This document shows positions 35,897-44,057 of a DNA stretch of 64,000 bases, piece by piece; the stretch's first letter is position 1; each line of letters starts with the position of its first letter. The notes beneath the pieces were generated by a model, which was not told where the DNA came from, made no database searches, and saw nothing but the letters and a program-made list of their open reading frames with translations. Source of the DNA: Metridium senile (lineage: Eukaryota; Cnidaria; Anthozoa; Actiniaria; Metridiidae); the NCBI GenBank assembly GCA_949775045.1, contig OX459097.1:5721685-5785684 (forward strand). The letters are read 5' to 3'. Both the position numbers and the translations under genes were made by a program.

Positions 35897-36309
35897 ACTA
35901 GTTTTTGTGCAAAAAAAATAATAATAAAAACAAAAAAATGGAAACTAGCGAGTAAACTAGTATAGGCTGCGTCGGTGTTAGATATAAATGATAGGTGATA
36001 TAATGAAATCTGTAACACCGTAAAAAATGTTGACTTAACTTTACTGACGTTTCGAGCTTTAGCCCTTCGTCGGAGTAAAAGAGTTAGACAGTCCGGGGAA
36101 GTCCCCTTTTTCAATGTTATTGTAAACACGAGCAATTCAGGGATTTGGTAGTCATGGTTACTTGGCCAGAAATCTAGCCATATTAGAACGGTCGCTGATT
36201 GGTTCATTCGGCAATGACGTCACATTTTGGGACTGTGTTCTAAAAATAGATATGACCTCATACACGGATCAACAATATATAGTCTATTTCACAAGGAATA
36301 TTTCAAGTT

Positions 36310-36393
36310 GTCGCGATGGCCAAGTGGTTAAGGCGTTGGACTTAAAATCCAATGGGATCAGTTCCCGCGCAGGTTCGAATCCTGCTCGCGACG
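36310..36393 (+). tRNA. tRNA-Leu (UAA), copy 39
   Basis: A7 type with the G13 to A change; last uninterrupted tRNA of the array. Confidence 0.94.
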
Positions 36394-36807
36394 ACTAGTT
36401 TTTGTGCAAAAAATAATAATAATAATAAAAAAAAAATGGAAACTAGCGAGTAAACTAGTATTGACTGCGTTGGTGTTAGATATAAATGATAGGTGATATA
36501 ATGAAATTTGTAACACCGTAAAAAATGTTGACTTAACTTTACTGACGTTTCGAGCTTTAGCCCTTCGTCGGAGTAAAAGAGTTAGACAGTCCGGGGAAGT
36601 CCCCTTTTTCAATGTTATTGTAAACACGAGCAATTCAGGGATTTGGTAGTCATGGTTACTTGGCCAGAAATCTAGCCATATTAGAACGGTCGCTGATTGG
36701 TTCATTCGGCAATGACGTCACATTTTGGGACTGTGTTCTAAAAATAGATATGACCTCATACACGGATCAACAATATATAGTCTATTTCACAAGGAATATT
36801 TCAAGTT

Positions 36808-37605
36808 GTCGCGATGGCCGAGTGGTTAAGGTTACGGTCCACGTTCGCGGTGTGCTTTCACATGCTCTCAGTTAAAAGTGTGTTTACCGCGTCATTTTAC
36901 AATAATAATAGACATATTATATATCATTTTAAAGCTTATACAACAGAGAATAAGACTGTGTATGTTTTGTTTTATATAACAATTTTCTGTAAGGTATGCT
37001 CTTCGAAAAATCTCAAAATTAACCGCTTTCAATGCGAGTTGTTTAAAAAAGTATAAGTCAAAAAGCTCATACTGCTTTGCCGTCATTTCTTCGTTATGTC
37101 AATCAACACATATTGGTCTTCAAAACCGTGTCCAGGTTTTTTAATAAAATGCTTAGTTTTAGAGTTATGGCCCATTTTGTTATTTAACTTGAAGTTTTAA
37201 CAATGAGTCGACTTTGAAACACATTTATTCAAGAACGAAGCATTTTATCGAAAAAACTGGACACGGTTTTGAACACATGTATGTGCTGATTGATATAATG
37301 CAGAAATGACGGCGAAGTAGTAGGAACTTTTGGACTTATACTTTTTTTAATGAAAGCGCTCGATTTTGAGGTTTTTCGTGGAGCATTGGTTAAATGTATT
37401 CGTTTTCTTACAAAAACTTACATAGTCTTATTCTCTGTTATATAAGCTTTAAAATGATATATACTTTGTCTATCTTTATTGTTAAGTGACGCGCTAAACA
37501 ATTTTTAACTGAGAGCACCCCGCGAACGTGGACGGTAACCTTAAGGCGTTGGACTTAAAATCCAATGGGATCAGTTCCCGCCGGGTTCGAATCCTGCTCG
37601 CGACG
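36808..37605 (+). pseudogene. tRNA-Leu (UAA) copy 40, split by a transposon
   Basis: The 5' part (GTCGCGATGGCCGAGTGGTT) ends at 36829 in the D-loop TTAA and the 3' part resumes with TTAAGGCGTTGG at 37541, the 711-bp foldback element lying between. The 3' part has also decayed: CCCGCCGGGTTCG for CCCGCGCAGGTTCG destroys the T-stem. No functional tRNA is expected. Confidence 0.93.
36830..37540. mobile_element. 711-bp foldback MITE, TTAA target, inserted in a tRNA gene
   Basis: The ends GGTTACGGTCCACGTTCGCGG and its inverted partner (CCGCGAACGTGGACGGTAACC) are flanked by TTAA at 36826-36829 and 37541-37544. The pre-insertion site can be read off the other 39 tRNAs, so the TTAA duplication is firm. 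Inversion continues inward along most of the element (TTTTAAAGCTTATACAACAG with its complement; AAAACCGTGTCCAG with CTGGACACGGTTTT), giving a near-complete 350-bp-arm hairpin. TTAA targeting fits piggyBac- or Kolobok-type transposases. No coding capacity. Confidence 0.93.
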
Positions 37606-37815
37606 ACTAGTTTTTGTGCAAAAAAAATAATAATAATAAAAAATAAATGGAAACTAGCGAGTAAACTAGTATAGGCTGCGTCGGTGTTAGATATAAATGA
37701 TAGGTGATATAATGAAATTTGTAATACCGTAAAAATTGTTGACTTAACTTTACTGACGTTTCGAGCTTTAGCCCTTCGTCCGAGTAAAAGAGTTAGACAG
37801 TCCAGGGAAGTCCCC

Positions 37816-38488
37816 AAGTTTATATTTACTTACATAGGCACACCTAGTAATAGCAATAAGGCCAATAACGACTTTCAAAAATCGCTTTCATGTAAAGCAC
37901 TGGATGCTAAAATGATTTTGCAGGACACTTAGTAGACAGATCAAGACAAGAGCTTCTAAAATCTTAGTTTTAGCTAGGGCTGGTCCCTAATGAACAATGG
38001 AAATATGGCCACTTATAAATAGCAATCTGGTTTCTAAAATCATGCATGCTTCCCACTAGAGCTAGTAGTTTATTGTTTAACTGAAATATGGTAGCAGGAA
38101 TAATACACGGACTTCAAAATCATGTTCCCCACTAGAGCTGGTAATTTACTGAGGGAACATGATGAGTGTTGATGAGTATTGTTTTACGGTATTGTGATGA
38201 TAATATTCTCCAAGTGCGCGGTGTTTCTGTGATATATTAAATGCCTTCGGCGTGAGGTGTTTGCTTTTCCAAAGCTGAGGTGTACTGTGAATTTTGAAAC
38301 TGTCAGTGGAACTCGTAATGTTCAATAAAAGGCATTGTGATGCGATGTTGACGAAATCTTTTTGTGGTGCTGAGGACCCTTCATGTTCCCTTTCTTTACT
38401 ACAACGGAAATATAGATATAGAAACAGTGCTTCCAACTAAAGCCTGAGTAGAGAGTAGAGTTTCTACAAAGAAAGCGTCAAGTATGGT
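37816..38488. other. Flank between tRNA array and GPCR, partly repeated elsewhere
   Basis: The array stops at GAAGTCCCC/AAGTTTATA. The block around 38205-38300 (ATTAAATGCCTT...GTTTGCTTTTCCAAAGCTG) resembles 58850-58930, so this 3' flank of the receptor has a diverged relative 20 kb away. No gene recognised. Confidence 0.5.
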
Positions 38489-39418
38489 TTACGTTTTCTT
38501 CTTTCCGATAAAAATCGCTTTACAGGCATTCCTAAAGACCTGACTGTGAAAAAAGTAAATAGCAGGGTTAAGAGCTGGGCTTACAAGTTGTATATAATAG
38601 ACGACGAAGTAGGAAGTAGGATTGATGATAGCCTTACTACTAAGCGATTGTGAAGCAGCAAACGTAATGACCGAGTAAGGGAAGAAGCAGACATTGTGTG
38701 CGACGATGACGGCACCAAGAAGTTTAGACGCGCGCTGCTGCGTTCTTAGTGTTGTATTCTGATTACTGGACGATCCTACTCGTAACTGCCTGTGCTTTAA
38801 GATCCATACAATTCGAATGTAAGTCCCAATTAGTATAATAGCTGGAATTAGGTAGGATGATGGGAAGAAGACAGCTCCCATGATCGCCATCGCTTTCGGA
38901 TTGTCGTCAAAAGGGTTTTCGGTGCTGTAGTCTAAGAAAGCTACATACATAGGTATTGTGAGGATAATTCCCACAAGCCATATGATTGGTATGATGACTT
39001 TGAGGTACTTCACTCGGCCATTGTTCATGACTTGAAATGGTTTAGAAACCGCGAGGTAACGGTCAAAGGCGATAGTTATTATTGTAAGCAATGAAACTTG
39101 AAAGAGCGTGAAAACACACATGTTTAATTCCTTTGAATTCCCTGAAATACACTTGACCCAGGTGGAAGCTCCATGACTTGTGAGCCACTGGCAGTAACTC
39201 TTCGAAATCAATTCAAAAGCTCCAACCAATATGTCAGAGAATGCAAGATTAATAAGAAGAAAATTGCAGAATTTGTGCAGAGGCTTTGTCTTTGCGATGA
39301 CCACGATGGTAATCACATTTCCAACAATGTTTGGTAGTACAATAGTGAGAGATATTGGTAGAAAGAGTCCGCCAAGTGTTGCTGTGTTGTTGGGCATTTC
39401 AGTATTGTTGCTGAACAC
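38489..39418 (-). CDS. Class A G-protein coupled receptor, orphan, intronless
   Basis: A 309-residue seven-TM receptor. N-glycosylation sites at N4 or N5 and at N10 or N11; TM1 G33-N34; TM2 NLAFSD (D62); TM3 ending FDRYLAV (DRY 119-121); TM4 IIWLVGIILTIPMY; TM6 HNVCFFPYSV (F in place of the toggle Trp, Pro kept); TM7 SPALNPAIYFF (NPxxY). The C-tail is short and basic (IGKKKT). Oddities: the residue at the usual TM3 cysteine position is Ser95, Cys90 lies five residues before it, and the ECL2 stretch (YSTENPFDDNPKA) has no cysteine, so the standard TM3-ECL2 disulphide seems absent. Length is typical of cnidarian orphan receptors. Ligand unknown; the start Met is at the edge of the TTTGATCA-rich upstream tract. 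Confidence 0.92.
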   Translation of the reverse strand: MFSNNTEMPNNTATLGGLFLPISLTIVLPNIVGNVITIVVIAKTKPLHKFCNFLLINLAFSDILVGAFELISKSYCQWLTSHGASTWVKCISGNSKELNMCVFTLFQVSLLTIITIAFDRYLAVSKPFQVMNNGRVKYLKVIIPIIWLVGIILTIPMYVAFLDYSTENPFDDNPKAMAIMGAVFFPSSYLIPAIILIGTYIRIVWILKHRQLRVGSSSNQNTTLRTQQRASKLLGAVIVAHNVCFFPYSVITFAASQSLSSKAIINPTSYFVVYYIQLVSPALNPAIYFFHSQVFRNACKAIFIGKKKT

Positions 39419-39660
39419 TTATTCAGAAAGAAGAAGTCGCAACTTTGATCAGTCTGAGGAAATCCAACGTTTGATCAATCAAGAAGACGAACGTTTGATC
39501 AAATTCGAACGTTTGAGCAGCCAGTCTGAAGAGCGTGCACATTTGAACCGTCCTGCTGAAAAGATTGAACGTTTGGAATTGATCAGAGATTGAAATTGGA
39601 ACGTTTGATCAGTCTGAAGAAATGGAACGTTTGATCAGTCTGAAGAAATGGAACGTTCAT
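39419..39660. promoter_or_regulatory. CGTTTGATCA repeat cluster upstream of the second GPCR
   Basis: ACGTTTGATCA or close variants occur about six times at roughly 20-30-bp spacing, the last two in a tandem GAACGTTTGATCAGTCTGAA unit. It lies directly 5' of the minus-strand receptor gene. The shared TTTGATCA core with the 4941-5240 cluster suggests a common regulator (TCF/LEF-like core) or a shared repeat. The plus-strand frame at 39231-39593 is a by-product. Confidence 0.4.
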
Positions 39661-40163
39661 AAGTCTTTCTAACGCAAGAAAATAATCAATAACTTTTGAT
39701 GAATTATCTAAATGTCAATCATATTTGACAGGTGCATTTTTTTCATTTTGAATGTCTCTTAGACACTGGTCCAAACACGGATCGCTGTGGAGAACAATTT
39801 TAATCTTAAAATTTGAAAATTAACTTAAACCGAAAATACTATTATTTTGCCTTACTCCAAGAAAAGAAAGGCGTTGCAATATAAGAGATCACTATATTAA
39901 AACGCTGTTTACTTCAGAAACACAATAAAATAACCTTAAGAAAGTTATTAAAAAAGCAATTATGTGTTGAACAATATGCTGAACTACTGAACTGATCAAT
40001 TATTTACCTTTTCTTGTAATTAGATTTTACTTTATGATGTTATTATGATCATCAACTAAATTAATTCAAAATTAATTTCAAGAAAGTGATCACTCAAATA
40101 GAGAATGTTTATTTCTCAACGAGAGAGTATTTTTGTCGAGCAAAATAAAATTAATCAATTAAT

Positions 40164-40330
40164 GCCAGTAGAAAGTAAAAAAATAAGAAGGAAGGAAAGA
40201 AGGAAGGAATGAATGAACGCCGGATAGATGGATGGATGAATGAACGAACGAACGAATAAACGAACAATCGAACGAACGAAAGAAAGAACGAACGAACGAA
40301 CGAACGAATTCATGATGGGATGGGATGGGT
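40164..40330. repeat. Compound tetranucleotide microsatellite
   Basis: Blocks of GAAG, GATG, GAAC and GGATG units follow one another. Lies between the GPCR and TMEM223 genes; the rest of 39661-40509 shows no gene. Confidence 0.9.
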
Positions 40331-40509
40331 CGAAATATGGATGGATGAAGATTTTCTTAGCATGTCTTAATCTAGAAAATTTTCAAAAATTGTCAGAACT
40401 GATGTAGAAACTCTGAAGTAGAACGCCGTGATTCAAAACGTTATTTGGGATTCCTGTATATAAAAGACTGAAAACTAGTTACCAGTCTATCAATAAACAC
40501 ACATCCAAG

Positions 40510-40536
40510 ATGGCGGACGAAGTGAACATAATGTGA
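40510..40536 (+). CDS. Short upstream ORF before TMEM223
   Basis: CCAAGATGGCGGACGAAG gives a strong-context ATG followed by seven codons (ADEVNIM) and TGA at 40536, 7 bp before the start used for TMEM223. If the transcript begins upstream it could reduce translation of the main frame. Alternatively transcription may start downstream of it. Confidence 0.35.
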   Translation: MADEVNIM

Positions 40537-40543
40537 AGTCAAA

Positions 40544-43500
40544 ATGTTAGTCCATTTGAGCAAACATATCTCAAGGACAAAGCTGTTTTTGCACGTAAAA
40601 CAGATATTATCTAATGTAGGTATTCATTTTGAGCTGTTGTAAAACCTAATCATTGGTGCGCCTCAAAGCAAATGCGTTTAAGTAACCCATAGATCGAATA
40701 CTCCTGTTTCGAGTTGTTGATTTCGCAGCTTTAGCCTTGATAGTATATGTTATATTAACCCTTAATGATTATAAGACAATGAGCTGCAATGTGAGCTTTT
40801 TCAAATGACGATCCGTACATAATATTAAACTGTGAAACACATTGAGACGATATGAAATGCAGCTCTTTTGTAAGCACACATTTATACATTACATGACAAC
40901 GCGTGCAAGAGCGTACTATAATTATTTAAATTTATAAAAATTATTCATCGTGGATATGAGATAAATAGTATGTTATTCATTTGTCTCACGAATGTCGAAG
41001 GTTTGAACCGCGACGTTTCACCTGCTACTGCTAGTCTTCATCAGGCGATGAGTAGACTGTAATGAGGTTGGGTCCGACAACAGGTATATAAGATCCACAT
41101 TGTCTCCATACTCCATACATAAAGGTATATAAGATCCACCTTCATTGCAGTCTACTCGTTGTTGATGAAGGCTAGCAGCAGCAGTCGAAACTTCGCAGTC
41201 CAAACCTTCGAGATTTGTGAGACAAATGAATAACATATTATTTAATATTTTATTTTTATTTTTGCAGATAACACATCGAACTGCAGTAACTGTATCTAAA
41301 GATGCAACCCTCTACTATAATGATAGAAGGAAGTTTTCCCGTCTTGTTGGCTTGGCATCGTGTAGTCAAAGTCTGTTTTGGGTGTACCTTGCTTACTTTC
41401 AGTATACAACAAGACCACAGTTGATGGCTGGGATAGCAGAAAGAGAAAGACAGATAGCAATCGGAAGGCATGGAAAATAAATTAAAAAATGATTTTTTAT
41501 CTTGCTACTATAGCTTGGAAATGAAATATTATCAATTTTTTTATAATCAAATTGTTTTCTGTCTTTTTGGCGTAGATCTGAAAGTAGAGTATGGAAAATA
41601 GTGCAATATATAGAGGTAATAATTAAGCTCATATTATAACGTTTTCGTATAACCCACTTTTAACATGCAAATTAGCATATGTGTAAAATAACATGCTAAT
41701 TAGGAGTGTGTGTGTGTAGCAAAATGCTTCAGTGTGTTGCACTCTCAGCAGAAAACTTTGATGTTTGTGTAAATCAGTAGATATCCACAGTATTGGTGAG
41801 TTATCCATTGTGGTTTACCAGAGCCCTGTTAGCCTCACTGTGATATAAACATGCTGGGAGCTGTAGTGTGTACAAGGCGTACAAGGAGTGTACTATACTA
41901 CAAATATACTTTTGTTACATGTATATCATAGCATGACCAATTTTGTTCTTTTTTATGGCAGCAAAGTCCTGTCTTTCTGTCTGTGTTTGCTGTTTCTGTA
42001 GGGATGTTTTTGTCTGCTACAGGTTGGGTTTACTGTTTAAGGTAAGTTAATACAAAATGAAGGGCTAAAGCTCAAAACATCAGTAAAGTTAAGTCAACAT
42101 TTTTTTACAGTGTTACAAATTTCATTATAGTACCTATTGTTTATATCAAACACTGATGCAGCCTATACTAGTTTACTCGCTAGTTTCCATTTACAAAATG
42201 TGAAAACATTATTGTTTGTTAAATGTTTGACACCCTTACTGTGATACACCTTAATTCTGATACACCTTAGTCTGTATTCCATTGTTGTCATTTATACTAT
42301 CATAGGCCCTTCAATTTTTTCTATTTTTCTTGCACATCAAAATATTAAAGCCTGGTTCACACTAGCAACATAAGCATAAGCATAAGGAAGATATATGCAG
42401 ACTCAGTGAAGCATTTCTTGACAAGGTGTGAGAAAAGACAAGTGTGGCTAATGTTGCTTATACTTATGTCACTAGTGTGAACCAGGCATAAGAATAATTT
42501 ACAACAAGATATACTACTAACAGGTTCCCATTTAAATCTGTACTTTCCCATTTAAAACTGTACTTATGCAAACTTTGTTGATGTCTGCTAAACACACAGA
42601 TCAACCAATCAGAGAATTTCACTTCAGAAATAATATACTCTGATTGGTTGATCTGTGAGTTTAGCACACATCAACACAATTTGCATAAGTACAGATTAAA
42701 ATGGGAAATTACAGATTTAAATGGGAACCTGTTTACTGTAAATTATGTTTATAAGAAAAGAGAGAAAAAAAGGTTATTTAAATAGGTTTGTCTGCAGCAA
42801 TCAAAACAGCCAAATAGCTTTAAAGATTTCACTCCCTACATTCATTTTTTCTTACTTTTTTCTTCATTAGGAATATCAATCGCATTGTGCTTATGAAGGG
42901 AGGGGACATGGTCAGAGTTGTTACCCATACACCACTAGGAGGAACAAGATCAATAACAACATCCATCAGAAATGTATCTAGTATTGGGTCACGACTAGGT
43001 AGGTATAGTCGCATGTAGCCTATCGTTATTATAATACAGTGGTACCTCTATTAAGCAGTCACCCATTAAGCGGTCATCCTTTATTAGGCAGCCACAATAA
43101 AAAGTCACAAATCTCTTCCTATACCTATTCTATACCTCTATTCAGCAGCCAACCTCTATTAAGCGGCCACTTTGGAAAGTCCTGAGGGTGACCACTTAAT
43201 AGAGGTACCACTATATTATTAGTTATACGATTTTCAAAAGGATTGCTGCTTTCATTGTCATAACTAATATCAATATCATCATTAATGTCATTTCCTGTGC
43301 AGTCATATTATTATTATTATCATCATCATCATCACAATACTCACCATCATCATATTTATCATCATCATCATCACCATCATTATCACCATTCACATCATCA
43401 TCATCATATTTATCATCATCATCAGCAGCATCCTCAGTATCACCATCACTATCATCATCATCAGTATCACCATCATCATCATCAGTATCACCATCAACAA

Positions 43501-44010
43501 CAGCAACATCATCATCATCAACATGCTCACCATCATCATCATCAGAATTATTGTCATCATGTTAAAAAATCATCATTTATTACCAACAAATATTATTTTT
43601 TATCATTATAACCATTTTTGTGATAATTATAATAATAATAACTTTATTTAAAAAAAGTCTCGAAACTCTTACAAATACGTTTAAAAATAAATTAAATATG
43701 TTAAAATAGATAAATATATTAATTGATTAATTAGCTAATATTTAGAAATATATACATTTATATATACATTTTATTTTGTTATTATTATTGTCCTTTCCGG
43801 TCATCATAATCATAATAATTGTCATCAGTACACTAGAACGTTTATTATACAATCATTTTTAAATATGTTTTACGGTAATTTTCAGATAACAAGACCCAGA
43901 TACCATTCAGAATCAAAGGATACAAGTTTTTCTTTATATTAGACAAAGAAGGACAGTTTCTTCAGCCATCGTTGTTTGATAGTGTTGTCTGTATGAAACG
44001 ACGCTTATAA
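40544..44010 (+). CDS. TMEM223: TMEM223 homologue, mitochondrial inner-membrane protein, six exons
   Basis: Exons read by eye: 40544-40615, 41268 to about 41419 (or 41401), 41576-41615, 41962-42041, 42871-42998, 43886-44010 (stop TAA). Phases agree at every junction and introns are GT-AG, giving about 198 residues, close to the vertebrate length. Exon 1 (MLVHLSKHISRTKLFLHVKQ) is basic and amphipathic, as in a mitochondrial targeting signal. Exon 2 has DATLYYNDRRKFSRLVGL then TM1 (SLFWVYLAYF); exon 4 is TM2 (FLSVFAVSVGMFLSATGWVY); exon 5 has VVTHTPLGGTRSITTSIRNV; exon 6 has PFRIKGYKFFFILDKEGQF and LFDSVV, matching the conserved TMEM223 C-terminus. Known role: assembly of cytochrome c oxidase, acting with newly made COX1. 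The exon 2 donor is weak (A before GT) and is the least certain point. Confidence 0.85.
40964..41243. mobile_element. Palindromic element in TMEM223 intron 1 with two hammerhead-like motifs
   Basis: The ends (TATGTTATTCATTTGTCTCAC...) recur inverted (...GTGAGACAAATGAATAACATA). The minus strand at 41012-41047 reads CTGATGA-AGACT...-GAAACGTC with CGC/GCG flanking. The plus strand at about 41161-41195 reads TTGATGA-AGGCT...AGTC-GAAACTTC. These are hammerhead-type cores of the Penelope/retrozyme kind, the first with a consensus CTGATGA and GAAACGTC. It ends 24 bp before the exon 2 acceptor. Confidence 0.6.
42061..42195 (-). repeat. Dispersed copy of the tRNA-array spacer in TMEM223 intron 4
   Basis: Reads, on the minus strand, TGGAAACTAGCGAGTAAACT, TATAGGCTGCATCAGTGTT, ATGAAATTTGTAACACTGTA and TGACTTAACTTTACTGATG, the same order as the array spacer but without the tRNA. 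It spans from the spacer start into the hammerhead-like hairpin. The spacer is thus a dispersed repeat in its own right, not just array filler. Confidence 0.85.
42351..42486. mobile_element. MITE, CCTGGTTCACACTAG inverted ends
   Basis: CCTGGTTCACACTAG at the left and CTAGTGTGAACCAGG at the right, with further pairing of CATAAG/CTTATG and GCATAAG. Intronic in TMEM223. Confidence 0.75.
42519..42732. mobile_element. 214-bp near-complete palindromic MITE
   Basis: AACAGGTTCCCATTTAAATC ... GATTTAAATGGGAACCTGTT. The arms continue through CTGTACTTATGCAAA, GTTGATGT and ACAGATCAACCAATCAGAG to the centre. Intronic in TMEM223. Confidence 0.85.
43037..43213. mobile_element. Pogo/Tigger-like MITE, TA target
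   Basis: TA/CAGTGGTACCTCTATTAAG at the left and CTTAATAGAGGTACCACTA at the right, with internal copies of TAAGCGGTC-type motif. A truncated relative lies at 61216-61386. Class is inferred from ends starting CAGT and a TA target. Confidence 0.75.
43290..43570. repeat. (ATC)n trinucleotide microsatellite
   Basis: An imperfect ATC/ATT/ATCACC run in TMEM223 intron 5. The histidine-rich frame through it is not a gene. Confidence 0.95.
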
Positions 44011-44057
44011 AGAACACACTTCACAAGCATTTGAAATAACGCTAACTAGACAAACTA

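Larger units (their letters stand above)
15893..37815 (+). repeat. Tandem array of 40 tRNA-Leu(UAA) units
   Basis: Unit length is about 498 bp when the next tRNA carries A7 and about 543 bp when it carries G7. Unit plan: upstream module; ATATATAG element; tRNA of 84 nt; ACTAGTTTTTGTGC terminator; (AAT)n tract; a spacer beginning GGAAACTAGCGAGTAAACTA and containing TGACGTTTCGAGCTTTAGCC (the antisense of a hammerhead-like motif); then GAACGGTCGCTGA. Larger blocks are also duplicated: 20516-22145 and 22146-23775 (1,630 bp), a 1,044-bp two-unit period from 25313 to 27433, and 543-bp near-identical units at 33687-35270. This pattern indicates unequal crossing-over and recent expansion. The minus-strand frames of 90-140 codons repeated across the array are by-products of the repeat. 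Confidence 0.97.

Noticed and set aside
16020..37605. tRNA-derived SINE family
   Set aside because: Copies are head-to-tail with shared long spacers and no poly(A) or target duplications around individual units; the tRNA structure and terminator are intact. A tandem tRNA array fits better.
15893..37815. CRISPR-like regularly spaced repeats
   Set aside because: Units are about 500 bp with near-identical spacers in a eukaryotic context; there are no short repeats with unique spacers.
16105..37817. Many 90-140-codon minus-strand frames and 78-codon plus-strand frames repeated through the array
   Set aside because: They are reading frames across the tRNA, spacer and module; sequence and length follow the repeat, (AAT)n tracts shift their interior, and no protein family is evident.
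39231..39593. 120-codon frame antisense to GPCR2 with ERLI-type repeats
   Set aside because: Antisense shadow of the receptor plus translation of the CGTTTGATCA repeat.
43285..43611. Histidine-rich 108-codon protein
   Set aside because: Translation of an (ATC)n microsatellite within a TMEM223 intron.
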